Source: an uncultured Agathobacter sp. (GTDB lineage: Bacteria > Bacillota > Clostridia > Lachnospirales > Lachnospiraceae). Taken from it: a stretch of DNA of 9,169 bases. The stretch's first letter is position 1; the number at the start of each line of letters is the position of its first letter. The DNA lies in the NCBI GenBank assembly GCA_934358675.1, contig CAKRKX010000088.1, positions 1 through 9,169 of the forward strand, written 5' to 3'. The notes beneath the pieces are model-generated. The model saw only the letters and a program-made list of their open reading frames with translations. It had not been told where the DNA came from and did not search any database. Position numbers and translations under genes: made by a program. This document shows positions 1 through 6,667 of this stretch, piece by piece.

Positions 1-233
1 CCTCCGGTTGTCCGTCTGACACAGAATGCGTCCGAGTGATTTTGTGTCTGCCTTAATGAACGTCCGAAGGAAACGTGACGCCGCTGGACAACTGTGTGAA
101 GCACATAGCTTAGTGGCTCCCAATATATATGAAGCGAGTTTTGTCCGAGGCGGCTCATATCGATTTCATGAGGACGTTCATTTAGGCAGGCTAAAAATTG
201 CGAGCGCATCTGTGTCAGACGGACAACCGGAGG
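1..233. repeat. Nested imperfect palindrome (MITE- or REP-like element)
   Basis: Positions 1-24 and 210-233 are perfect reverse complements (24 of 24). Further in, 48-65 and 172-189 pair with one mismatch in 18, and a third looser pair joins about 81-93 to 138-154 (gccgc..ggacaa against ttgtccgaggcggc). The arms lie in the same order and register, so the whole segment folds toward a centre near 117, with unmatched stretches between the paired blocks. No transposase is present. An open frame of 80 codons crosses it but has no ribosome binding site and seems to be a by-product. The element may continue left of the window. It is best read as a non-autonomous, repeated palindromic element or a structured RNA locus; which of these cannot be told from one copy. 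Confidence 0.7.
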
Positions 234-281
234 GCACTGTCGAAGCGATGCTCGGACACAAAATTTGAGCCAAATGAAGAT

Positions 282-310
282 TTTACAAATTCAATGATTT
301 TGTCTAAAAT
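282..310 (+). promoter_or_regulatory. Promoter of the two-component operon
   Basis: A -35 box TTTACA (282-287) and a -10 box TAAAAT (305-310) are separated by exactly 17 bp, both close to the sigmaA consensus. Transcription would start near 317, giving a leader of roughly 100 nt before the response regulator ATG at 416. It lies just outside the palindromic element, so the operon does not need a promoter from it. Confidence 0.6.
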
Positions 311-317
311 CGTGTTC

Positions 318-415
318 AACGCAAAAGCCAGCCGCAGAGCCAGCCGAGCCTGAGCGAGCCGCCACAAACGTTTTGCAAACGCCTAAAACTTATGCATTGT
401 GAAAGGAGATCTCAC
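318..415 (+). other. GC-rich 5' leader with 12-bp direct repeats
   Basis: The predicted leader holds two copies of GCCAGCCG at 327-334 and 339-346 (12-bp period), followed by related gagcc/gcgagccgcc units. GCAAAA (321-326) can pair with TTTTGC (371-376) and enclose the repeats. A short dyad CGTTT-TGC-AAACG lies at 369-381. The composition differs from the AT-rich DNA just upstream. I do not recognise a known riboswitch class. It may be a protein-binding site, for instance for autoregulation by the LytTR regulator, or simply untranslated sequence. Confidence 0.35.
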
Positions 416-1129
416 ATGAAGATTGCATTGTGTGATGACGACGAAAAAGAATTATCCGGCTTAAAAGAGATGCTTGAACACTATGAATCAAGGCATCACA
501 AACCACTTACATACAGGGAATACACGAGCAGTGTGGAGCTTGCTTCGCAGGCGCCGAAGGAGCGTTTCGACATCTATCTGCTCGACATCATGATGCCGGG
601 AATGACCGGTGTGGAACTGGCCCGGGAAATCCGAAGCTTTGACAAGGCGGCAGCCATCATCTTTCTGACGACTTCGCCGGAATTTGCGGTAGAAAGCTAC
701 ACGGTAAAAGCGACCAATTATCTGATGAAACCGGTGCAGGAGGAAACCTTTTTTGCAGCGATAGACGATCTGTTTCAGGATCAGGTCGAGGAACAGGATC
801 ATTACGTGGTATTAAACAGTAAGATCGGTGTGCACAAGATCCGCCTGTCCGAGATTGTGTTTGTCGAGGCACAGAACCGCAAAGTCATCTATTATACGAA
901 CAGTGGCGAGCAGATCACCTGCGCGAATCTGTTTACTTCGGTCTGCGATGAATTGCTGCAACACCGGGAATTCATTCTCGCGCACCGCTCTTATCTTGTC
1001 AATATGAACTATATCCGCACGATCGGCGCAACCGACATGCAGCTTATGACCGGCAAAAGTCTTCCGCTCGCCCAGCGCCGCGTGACCGATATCAAGAAAC
1101 ACTACCTTGCTTTTCAGATGGAGGAGTAA
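416..1129 (+). CDS. LytTR-family response regulator (AgrA/LytR-like)
   Basis: This 237-residue cytoplasmic transcription regulator is probably phosphorylated by the kinase encoded next to it. The N-terminal receiver domain spans about residues 1-120. It has the acidic cluster D7-D8-D9, the phosphoacceptor D57 in YLLDIMMPG, T85 in FLTTS and the conserved K105 in LMKP, so all key residues are present. Residues about 132-235 form a LytTR DNA-binding domain, with the typical IVFVEAQNRKVIYY and FILAHRSYLVNMNYI segments. The ATG at 416 is preferred over an in-frame ATG at 392 because AAAGGAGAT lies directly upstream of it and it gives the normal MKIALCDDD start. The stop is followed after two bases by the kinase start, so the genes are translationally linked. 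Family members often control peptide signalling, bacteriocins or surface functions; the target genes are not visible here. Confidence 0.93.
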   Translation: MKIALCDDDEKELSGLKEMLEHYESRHHKPLTYREYTSSVELASQAPKERFDIYLLDIMMPGMTGVELAREIRSFDKAAAIIFLTTSPEFAVESYTVKATNYLMKPVQEETFFAAIDDLFQDQVEEQDHYVVLNSKIGVHKIRLSEIVFVEAQNRKVIYYTNSGEQITCANLFTSVCDELLQHREFILAHRSYLVNMNYIRTIGATDMQLMTGKSLPLAQRRVTDIKKHYLAFQMEE

Positions 1130-1131
1130 CT

Positions 1132-2409
1132 ATGCCGGAACTTGCAACTTTATTGGAATTGATCAATTATGCCTTCGTTTTGTTCTTCGGCGTTATCGTG
1201 TCTCTGTATCTGGCAGACATCAGTTTCGGCGACAACAAAAGGCAGTACGTTCTGACGCTGCTTGCATTCGGTTTCGCCCAGCTTGCCTTCTACCTTCTGA
1301 TGGGAGAATCCACGCTGTACAAATGTTATCCGCTGCTCATTCATCTGCCGCTGATGCTTTTGATCTGGCTGCGTTTTCACCGAAGCCTGCCGATCGCAGT
1401 TATTGCGGTCTTATCCGCTTATCTGATGTGCACGCCTCGCAAATGGGTCGGCACCTTCGTCGCCTTCTTTTTCGGCGGCGATCCGCTTGTCGCAAGCCTC
1501 GTCTCGACCATCGTGACGATTCCGCTTCTGTACATCGTGATCCGTTTTATCTCGCCGATCATCATCCGGTTAAAATATGAAAGTCCGACCACGGTGCTCC
1601 TCTTTGTCCTGCTGCCGCTCACGTACTACATTCTCGAGTACGCTTTCACGGTGTACACAGATCTTCTGTATTCCGGCGGTGCCGTGGTGATCGATTTCAT
1701 GGACAGCTTCCTTGTGGTATCGTTTTTTATCTTATCGATCCTCTCACTGAAGTTTTCCAGCGAAAAAAGCAAAACAGAACGAGAAAACCTCCTGCTTTCG
1801 ACCGCCGCTGTGCAGGCACAGAAAGAGATTGCCCAGCTTTCCGATTCCCAGAAACAGGCATCCATCTACCGTCACGACCTGCGGCACCATATGAATTTTA
1901 TCCAAAGCTGTCTCGACGCAGACAAACCGGAAGATGCGACCGCCTACATCAGCGAGATCTGTTCCGATCTCGAACACAGCCGCGTCGTCCGCTACTGTGT
2001 CAACAACTCCGTCAACCTTATCGTATCTTCCTATGCCAATAAAGCTGCCGAAGCGGACATTCCGATGAACATTTCCATTACTGCAACGGAATTTGCGCGT
2101 TTTCAGATTACCGATCTGTGCAGCTTATTTGCAAACGCACTGGAAAATGCGCTACACGCCTGCGAACAGATGAATCCGGAATCCAATCGCTACATTACGC
2201 TGAAAGTGTACGAAAAAAACGCGCAGCTATGCATCAATGTGGTCAACAGCTACGAGCTTGCTCCGGTTTTTGAAAATGAGATTCCAATCTCGAAAGCCGC
2301 AAACCACGGTATCGGTGTCCAGAGTATGATCTCCGTTGTGGAGAAATACCACGGTGTCTTCGGCTTCTTTGCCGACCATGGCGAGTTCCGCTTTCAGGCA
2401 TCTTTATAA
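1132..2409 (+). CDS. GHKL-domain sensor histidine kinase (AgrC-like)
   Basis: This 425-residue membrane kinase is the likely partner of the upstream LytTR regulator. About residues 1-207 are strongly hydrophobic and form roughly six membrane segments, with no large extracellular domain. That is the layout of AgrC-type receptors, which sense small peptides at the membrane. A helical linker (about 208-243) leads to the phosphoacceptor H248 in YRHDLRHH. The GHKL ATPase part has the N box FANALENALHAC (about 333-344) and the glycine box HGIGVQSM (392-399), after which the protein ends at the expected point. The ribosome site GGAGG lies inside the last codons of the regulator gene, two bases separate the genes, and both are on one transcript ending in the hairpin at 2430-2466. 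No agrB or agrD gene is visible, so the signal is unknown. Confidence 0.92.
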   Translation: MPELATLLELINYAFVLFFGVIVSLYLADISFGDNKRQYVLTLLAFGFAQLAFYLLMGESTLYKCYPLLIHLPLMLLIWLRFHRSLPIAVIAVLSAYLMCTPRKWVGTFVAFFFGGDPLVASLVSTIVTIPLLYIVIRFISPIIIRLKYESPTTVLLFVLLPLTYYILEYAFTVYTDLLYSGGAVVIDFMDSFLVVSFFILSILSLKFSSEKSKTERENLLLSTAAVQAQKEIAQLSDSQKQASIYRHDLRHHMNFIQSCLDADKPEDATAYISEICSDLEHSRVVRYCVNNSVNLIVSSYANKAAEADIPMNISITATEFARFQITDLCSLFANALENALHACEQMNPESNRYITLKVYEKNAQLCINVVNSYELAPVFENEIPISKAANHGIGVQSMISVVEKYHGVFGFFADHGEFRFQASL

Positions 2410-2429
2410 AATGATTGATCGTAAAAAAT

Positions 2430-2472
2430 AAGAGTGGATGATTCAACGATTGAATCACCCACTCTTTTATCA
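2430..2472. terminator. Bidirectional terminator between kinase and degV genes
   Basis: A 17-position stem pairs 2430-2446 with 2450-2466 around the loop CGA, with a single A/C mismatch in the middle. On the + strand it is followed by TTTTAT; read from the minus strand it is followed by ATTTTTTAC. It can therefore end both the two-component operon and the convergent degV transcript, which stops at 2482. Confidence 0.85.
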
Positions 2473-2481
2473 TTTCAAAAT

Positions 2482-3321
2482 TTAAACTGCCATGATCAGT
2501 CCGCCGTCATTGGCATACATACTGGATACTCCGGCTGTATTGACGATCACGATCTTCTTGAACTTGGCTACTTTTTCGATTGCCTCTTTCACGAACTCGG
2601 CACGCTCCGGGCAGTTACAATGTGCGATCGCAAGAACGCGGTTCTCACAATTCTTTGTCACCTTAAGCATATCTTCCACCATCTTATTTAACGCCTTCTT
2701 CATTCCGCGCGCCTGACCAAGCTGCTGGATCATGCCTTCCTTGGTGGATCCCATAACCGGCTTGATGTTGAGTGTGTTGGCAACCAGAGCTTTCAGATTG
2801 CTCAGACGACCTGCCTTGCGGAGTGTCTCTAACGTCTCAAGTACAAAGAATGTATTCATGGAAGCTATGTACTCTTCCACCTGCTCAACCACCTGTTCAT
2901 AAGCGAGTCCGTTCTCTTCCATCTCCTGCACCTTCAATCCGATCAGTGTCTCACCGATCGATGCAGACCTGGAATTAAATACGTGGATCTGCTTACCTTC
3001 CTCATGCTCCTCGTTGTACAGCTGTGCTGCAAGAAGCGCACTGTTATAAGAACCGCTGAGCTTACCGGAAAGCGTGATCACATACACATGCTCCGCCTCA
3101 CCCTCGAACGCGGTCATATAACGCTCCGGCGAAGGGCATGCAGACTTAGGACTATGGATGCAATTCTTCACGCGCTGCAGAAAATCTTTCTGATCAAACG
3201 TCTCATCATCCGTAATATGATATCCGTCCACTTCAATTTCAAGCGGTACATTGCAAAAATGTCCGTCTGCCTTCAATTCTTCCGGAAGTTCTCCACAACT
3301 GTCAATAACAATTTTATACAT
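2482..3321 (-). CDS. DegV family protein (fatty-acid-binding, FakB-like)
   Basis: This 279-residue cytoplasmic protein has the normal DegV length. Members bind a fatty acid in a cleft between two domains; the FakB branch presents it to the kinase FakA for phosphorylation. Visible family signatures are MYKIVIDSCGELP at the N-terminus, CPSPE (62-66), ITLSGKLSGSYNSA (82-95), VFNSRSASIGE (114-124), LETLRKAGRLS (164-174) and a C-terminal YANDGGLIMAV. The start was set at 3321 because AAGAGGA is spaced correctly for it. A longer frame to 3375 adds 18 residues that are not DegV-like, and the ATG at 3327 lies immediately against the ribosome site. No fakA-type kinase gene is in the window, so whether it works in fatty-acid uptake or merely binds a lipid is open. 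Confidence 0.9.
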   Translation of the reverse strand: MYKIVIDSCGELPEELKADGHFCNVPLEIEVDGYHITDDETFDQKDFLQRVKNCIHSPKSACPSPERYMTAFEGEAEHVYVITLSGKLSGSYNSALLAAQLYNEEHEEGKQIHVFNSRSASIGETLIGLKVQEMEENGLAYEQVVEQVEEYIASMNTFFVLETLETLRKAGRLSNLKALVANTLNIKPVMGSTKEGMIQQLGQARGMKKALNKMVEDMLKVTKNCENRVLAIAHCNCPERAEFVKEAIEKVAKFKKIVIVNTAGVSSMYANDGGLIMAV

Positions 3322-3431
3322 ATGCATTCCTCTTTTCTGTCCCCTGCATCTATTTGTTTCCAAAAACTTTAACAAAAGTTATTTCGTTCCATTACAAGTA
3401 GTTTTTAATACTACGTTGATATACTACCATC

Positions 3432-3461
3432 ATTTTATGCATTTGAAAAGAGGAAATTCAA
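3432..3461 (-). promoter_or_regulatory. Possible degV promoter
   Basis: Read on the minus strand, TTGAAT (3456-3461) and TAAAAT (3432-3437) are 18 bp apart, within the AT-rich gap between the aminopeptidase and degV. Downstream, the leader contains the dyad GTAGT-N7-ACTAC (3398-3414) and another GTAGTAT copy near 3421-3427. The leader would be about 105 nt long. A weaker alternative is TTGTAA with TGTTAA nearer to the gene. Confidence 0.35.
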
Positions 3462-3500
3462 TATTTTTACATATTTTATAATTTGTTCATAATATAAACT

Positions 3501-4784
3501 TTAAACCGTCATAAAATATCGCACCGCATCGGCAAGGGAACGCATATCGGCAGCGCCCATCAGCTCTCTTGCGGAATGCATCGCAAGAAGAGGGATTCCG
3601 ATATCCACTGTCTTCACCGGAAGGAGTGTCGATGCAACGGAGCCCAACGTGCCACCGCCGCGCACATCCGAACGATTCACGAAGATCTGATAAGGTACCT
3701 TGTTGGCATCGCAGATCTGTCGCAGGATCGATACTGCTTCCGCATCGGTCGCATAAGACTGTGAGCAGGCTTCCTTGATGCAGAAACCGCTTCCCATCAC
3801 CGGCTGATTGGTAATGTCCATCTTGCCCTTGTGATTCGGGTGCATCGCATGTGCCACATCCACCGAAAGAAGCATCGCATCGTAGATCATGCACTCCGTC
3901 TGCTCCGCATCCAGTCCCAGTCCTGCCGCAATCCTTCTTACCATATCGTGAAGCAGAATGGATGCCGCGCCCTGTTTGCTTGTATTGCCGATCTCCTCGT
4001 GGTCAAAAAGCGCGATCAGGTTGATACCTGTCTTACGATCCGCTTTCATGATTGCCTCAAGCAGCGCCGCAACGGATGTCTGATTGTCGAGTCGCGGTGC
4101 AGAGAGCATGGTCTCTTCAATTCCTACATACATCGGCTCCTCAATACAATAAGTGCCAAGCTCAAAATCTAAAATATCCTCTTTCGCCACCTGTAACTCA
4201 CGCGCCAAAAATTCCACAAAATATTCACTCTTCTGCTGCTCCTCAGGCAACATATCCACGATTGGCATGAGATCGACCTGATTATTGATCTCCACACCCT
4301 TGTTGACATCACGGTTCATATGGATGGCAAGATTTGGAAGCGTAAGGATCGGTCTGTCCGAACGATACAGGATCGTGCGCGGTGCAAACACGTCCTCGCT
4401 TCGTACAACCACGCATCCCGCCACGCCGAGCGGGCGGTCAAACCAGGTATTAAGTATCGGTCCGCCATACACTTCCACATTGATCTGTGCATAACGATTC
4501 GTTGTAAAATCCGCATGTGGCTTGATTCTAAGGCACGGATAATCGGTGTGTGCCGCTGCCATACGAAGCATATCCTGCGATCCGAAATTCTCCCCTACGG
4601 TAAATGCGTAAAGCGTTGTCCCGTGATGATTCATCACATACTTTCCGCCCGGTACAAGCTTCCACGGCTGATCATAACGGATTTCCTCAAAACCCGCATT
4701 CTCTAATACATCAAGAGAATGCTCCACACAGTGGAACGGGGATACACCCGCATTCAGTACATCTATTAAAAATTGTTCTTTCAT
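3501..4784 (-). CDS. apeB: M18 family aminopeptidase (zinc metallopeptidase)
   Basis: This 427-residue cytoplasmic enzyme removes N-terminal residues from peptides, in M18 enzymes often acidic ones, and uses two metal ions. The expected metal and catalytic residues can be placed: H79 with D81 in AAHTDYP, D233 in LDNQTSV, the E263-E264 pair in FDHEEIG, D309 in SVDVAHAMHPNH and H403 in AMHSARELMG. The glycine-rich RSDVRGGGTLGS segment is also typical. Length and N-terminus fit the family, and the ATG at 4784 follows GTGAGGAAAC with good spacing, so the gene appears intact. It is transcribed alone, away from the Nudix gene, with a likely promoter at 4830-4858. The substrate preference cannot be read from the sequence. 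Confidence 0.95.
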   Translation of the reverse strand: MKEQFLIDVLNAGVSPFHCVEHSLDVLENAGFEEIRYDQPWKLVPGGKYVMNHHGTTLYAFTVGENFGSQDMLRMAAAHTDYPCLRIKPHADFTTNRYAQINVEVYGGPILNTWFDRPLGVAGCVVVRSEDVFAPRTILYRSDRPILTLPNLAIHMNRDVNKGVEINNQVDLMPIVDMLPEEQQKSEYFVEFLARELQVAKEDILDFELGTYCIEEPMYVGIEETMLSAPRLDNQTSVAALLEAIMKADRKTGINLIALFDHEEIGNTSKQGAASILLHDMVRRIAAGLGLDAEQTECMIYDAMLLSVDVAHAMHPNHKGKMDITNQPVMGSGFCIKEACSQSYATDAEAVSILRQICDANKVPYQIFVNRSDVRGGGTLGSVASTLLPVKTVDIGIPLLAMHSARELMGAADMRSLADAVRYFMTV

Positions 4785-4829
4785 TTTGTTTCCTCACTTT
4801 CATTTTGACACTGCCTGTTTTCTACACCG

Positions 4830-4858
4830 AGTGTACCACAATTTATTGCTTTTTTAAA
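4830..4858 (-). promoter_or_regulatory. Likely promoter of the aminopeptidase gene
   Basis: On the minus strand, TTTAAA (4853-4858) and TACACT (4830-4835) are 17 bp apart. The -10 box is preceded by TGG, the extended -10 form that compensates for weak boxes. Transcription would begin near 4823, giving a leader of about 38 nt. Confidence 0.5.
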
Positions 4859-4942
4859 CTCTGTCATATGCTGCCACACTCTCTTCACAGTGATCTTTGT
4901 ACTTCTTTCTCGCACATGCATACATCCTGTTCCACAAAGCAT

Positions 4943-4971
4943 TTGATTTTCTTTCTCAAATTGTATATTAT
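4943..4971 (+). promoter_or_regulatory. Likely promoter of the Nudix gene
   Basis: TTGATT (4943-4948) and TATTAT (4966-4971) are 17 bp apart on the + strand. The predicted start near 4978-4980 falls at the left edge of the dyad at 4980-5006. The leader before the ATG at 5061 would be about 80 nt. Confidence 0.5.
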
Positions 4972-4979
4972 ATTTTCGT

Positions 4980-5006
4980 GTAATACCTGTCATACACCGG
5001 TATTAC
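4980..5006. promoter_or_regulatory. Operator-like dyad at the Nudix start site
   Basis: GTAATACC (4980-4987) and GGTATTAC (4999-5006) are perfect reverse complements separated by 11 bp. The spacing suits a dimeric repressor contacting two successive major grooves, and the site sits right at the predicted transcription start. It could instead fold as a small hairpin at the 5' end of the mRNA. No regulator gene lies beside it. Confidence 0.45.
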
Positions 5007-5060
5007 CGCAATACTGCATATATCATATAAAATTCAGCATAACAGAGGAGTTTACAGACA

Positions 5061-5564
5061 ATGGAATTATGGGATATCTACGATAAAAATAAAGTCCGCA
5101 CAGGACGCACAATGGAGCGCAATCACTTTAATCTCGCAGATGACGAATATCATCTGACCGTACTTGGTGTCATCATGCGACCGGACGGACGCTTTCTGAT
5201 CACCAAGCGTGTCATGACCAAAGCCTGGGCTCCGGGATGGTGGGAAGTATCCGGCGGTGCCGCACAGGCAGGTGAGGAATCCGAAGATGCGGTACGACGC
5301 GAAGTATTGGAAGAAACCGGACTTGATGTCAAGAATGCCCAAAGCGGCGGTTATATGTTCTCTTACAAACGGGAGAATCCGGGTGAAGGAGACAACTATT
5401 TTGTAGATATCTACCGCTATGTCATGGATATTGACGAGAGCGATATCCACCTTCAGGAAGTCGAGACGGATGGTTTTAAATTTGCTACTGCCGTGGAAAT
5501 CAAAGAGCTGGCTGAGCAGGGAATCTTCCTTCACTACGACAGTATCTGCAAGGTTTTCGCATAA
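5061..5564 (+). CDS. Nudix hydrolase
   Basis: This 167-residue cytoplasmic enzyme should cleave a nucleoside diphosphate linked to another group. The complete Nudix box lies at residues 66-88: G66, E72, R80-E81-V82, E84-E85 and G87-L88 all match the G-x5-E-x7-REU-x-EE-x-GU pattern, so it should be catalytically competent. The N-terminus (MELWDIYDKN, then GRTMER) resembles the subgroup of Nudix proteins similar to isopentenyl-diphosphate isomerase, but that similarity does not give the substrate. The ATG at 5061 follows AGAGGAG with a spacing of about 11 bases. It is a single-gene unit, divergent from the aminopeptidase and convergent with the cold-shock gene. Housecleaning of oxidised or unusual nucleotides is a possible role, by inference only. 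Confidence 0.93.
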   Translation: MELWDIYDKNKVRTGRTMERNHFNLADDEYHLTVLGVIMRPDGRFLITKRVMTKAWAPGWWEVSGGAAQAGEESEDAVRREVLEETGLDVKNAQSGGYMFSYKRENPGEGDNYFVDIYRYVMDIDESDIHLQEVETDGFKFATAVEIKELAEQGIFLHYDSICKVFA

Positions 5565-5616
5565 ATTTTATGCAGTCGCTCATCGATTGAGAGACAAAAT
5601 TACATACATTTACGCC

Positions 5617-5650
5617 AAAAAAGACAACCGAATGATCGGTTGTCTTTTCT
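5617..5650. terminator. Bidirectional terminator between Nudix and cold-shock genes
   Basis: A perfect 13-bp stem joins 5619-5631 and 5636-5648 around the loop ATGA. The + strand ends in CTTTTCT, and the minus strand ends in a longer run of six T. It serves the Nudix gene (stop 53 bases upstream) and can also stop the convergent cold-shock transcript, which would carry about 75 nt of 3' sequence before it. Confidence 0.88.
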
Positions 5651-5722
5651 GAATCGTTGAATCCAATATCTTAATCTAAAAAACAAAAGAAAAAGGTACA
5701 TAGAAACTAGATTGTGTGGCAA

Positions 5723-5926
5723 TTATTTCACAACGACTACGTTGACTGCCTGTGGACCCTTAGCACCATCAGTAATATCGAACTCTACTGCAGCGCCTTC
5801 TTCGAGAGACTTGAATCCCTCCATGTTAAGTCCTGAGTAATGTACGAATACATCATGTCCGTCTTCAGCGGTGATGAATCCGTAACCTTTCTGGTTGTTG
5901 AACCACTTTACTGTACCTTTGTTCAT
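5723..5926 (-). CDS. Cold-shock protein (CspA family)
   Basis: This 67-residue protein is a single OB-fold cold-shock domain that binds single-stranded RNA and DNA and acts as an RNA chaperone. Both nucleic-acid-binding motifs are present: RNP1 as KGYGFITA (13-20) and RNP2 as VFVHY (26-30), preceded by the typical GTVKWFNNQ. The start is at 5926 because GGAGG lies eight bases upstream of that ATG; the frame could be extended by 12 codons to 5962 but those are not cold-shock sequence and would overlap the predicted transcription start. The predicted leader is only about 38 nt, so the long cold-responsive leader of E. coli cspA is absent, which suggests expression that does not depend on cold alone. 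Confidence 0.95.
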   Translation of the reverse strand: MNKGTVKWFNNQKGYGFITAEDGHDVFVHYSGLNMEGFKSLEEGAAVEFDITDGAKGPQAVNVVVVK

Positions 5927-5970
5927 CGAAAGTACCTCCAATATATTTGTGTTGCCCTGCAACTATGCTT

Positions 5971-5999
5971 AGAATAGCATAACAGTTTAAAAAAGTAAA
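5971..5999 (-). promoter_or_regulatory. Promoter of the cold-shock gene
   Basis: On the minus strand TTTACT (5994-5999) and TATTCT (5971-5976) are 17 bp apart, and TGC directly precedes the -10 box, an extended -10 element. A short dyad, TATGCT and AGCATA around six bases (about 5964-5981), overlaps the -10 box and start site. Confidence 0.55.
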
Positions 6000-6008
6000 G
6001 CAACAAAT

Positions 6009-6512
6009 TTAAAGTTCTTCAAAGGCGATCTCATGCTGCTTTAAGAACTGCCGGACCAATCTGTCCCACTCATTATCCAACGTCTTATCCACAGAAAAAA
6101 TATTGTAGGAGATTCCCGTTGTCAATGACAACAACTGATTCTGATAACGGATATTCAAAAATACTCCGGTAATATCATTCCCCGTAAAATTACTGTGTAT
6201 ACTTGAAAGTGTCCGCTGCAGATTCTTCGGAGACAACATCAGCACAAATTTGAATGCCGAAGGCGTCTTCTTTCCCTTGATCAGATCAAAACACTGCGTC
6301 CGCACCATCGCATACGGCAGACAGCTGCAATCTGCGATCCCAAGTTCTTCCAATTCTTCCGTTGAATAAAATCCTTTATTGATATGTCCGTCGATCACAT
6401 AAGATGCCGCTGATGTGATAACACCTTCCTGCAACAGAAAATGGTCAAATATCTCACTTCGCAACAGCTTATTCATAAAACCTTTGATATCCGTAAGTTC
6501 TAATGCGAGCAT
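6009..6512 (-). CDS. DUF5721 family protein, function unknown
   Basis: This 167-residue soluble protein has no signal peptide or membrane segment. I recognise the pattern MLALELTDIKGFMNKLLRSEIFDHFLLQEG followed by GFYSTEELEELG and FDLIKGKKTPSAFKFVLMLSP as that of DUF5721, a family found mostly in Lachnospiraceae with no assigned activity. Length and ends look complete. The ATG at 6512 follows GGGGGAT with good spacing. It lies 155 bp downstream of the SOS-type radical SAM pair on the same strand and 46 bp beyond the cold-shock start, with no clear terminator between it and the pair. It may be read partly from the SOS promoter as well as from its own. No metal-binding or nucleotide-binding motif stands out. 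Confidence 0.75.
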   Translation of the reverse strand: MLALELTDIKGFMNKLLRSEIFDHFLLQEGVITSAASYVIDGHINKGFYSTEELEELGIADCSCLPYAMVRTQCFDLIKGKKTPSAFKFVLMLSPKNLQRTLSSIHSNFTGNDITGVFLNIRYQNQLLSLTTGISYNIFSVDKTLDNEWDRLVRQFLKQHEIAFEEL

Positions 6513-6565
6513 GTAAATCCCCCTGTATCATGCATCAGCCACTACGATCCGTTCTAGGTTTCCAC

Positions 6566-6641
6566 ATATAAGGATCCGCCAATGCCATATGTCCACTCAT
6601 CCGCTATCCTTATATTATCATATGAGTCTGAAATAAGTAAA
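6566..6641 (-). promoter_or_regulatory. Possible DUF5721 promoter with overlapping inverted repeat
   Basis: On the minus strand TTTACT (6636-6641) and GATAAT (6614-6619) are 16 bp apart. A perfect 10-bp inverted repeat, ATATAAGGAT (6566-6575) and ATCCTTATAT (6606-6615), has one arm touching the -10 box. CCGC copies sit just inside each arm. The arrangement suggests an operator or looping site, but one arm would lie upstream of the transcript, so an RNA hairpin from this promoter is unlikely. Confidence 0.35.
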
Positions 6642-6667
6642 CCCACGAACAACAATCAAATCTTTCT

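Noticed and set aside
1..233. A complete insertion sequence
   Set aside because: There is room for only about 80 codons and no transposase motif; at most it is a non-autonomous element.
26..268. An 80-codon frame starting at an ATG at 26
   Set aside because: It has no ribosome binding site, lies almost wholly inside the palindromic element and resembles no family I know; kept only as a finding.
327..363. A CRISPR-like array from the GCCAGCCG repeats
   Set aside because: Repeats are only 8-12 bp long with no spacers of regular length.
318..415. A riboswitch in the leader of the two-component operon
   Set aside because: No known aptamer core or terminator/anti-terminator pair can be recognised, and a signalling operon is not a usual riboswitch target.
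4967..4972. A perfect TATAAT on the minus strand as aminopeptidase promoter
   Set aside because: There is no acceptable -35 box at 16-18 bp and no extended -10; it is the complement of the Nudix -10 region. The promoter at 4830-4858 is closer and better.
4781..4993. A 70-codon minus-strand frame whose stop overlaps the aminopeptidase ATG
   Set aside because: The ATGA overlap looks like translational coupling, but the frame has no ribosome site, no recognisable sequence, and contains the likely aminopeptidase promoter.
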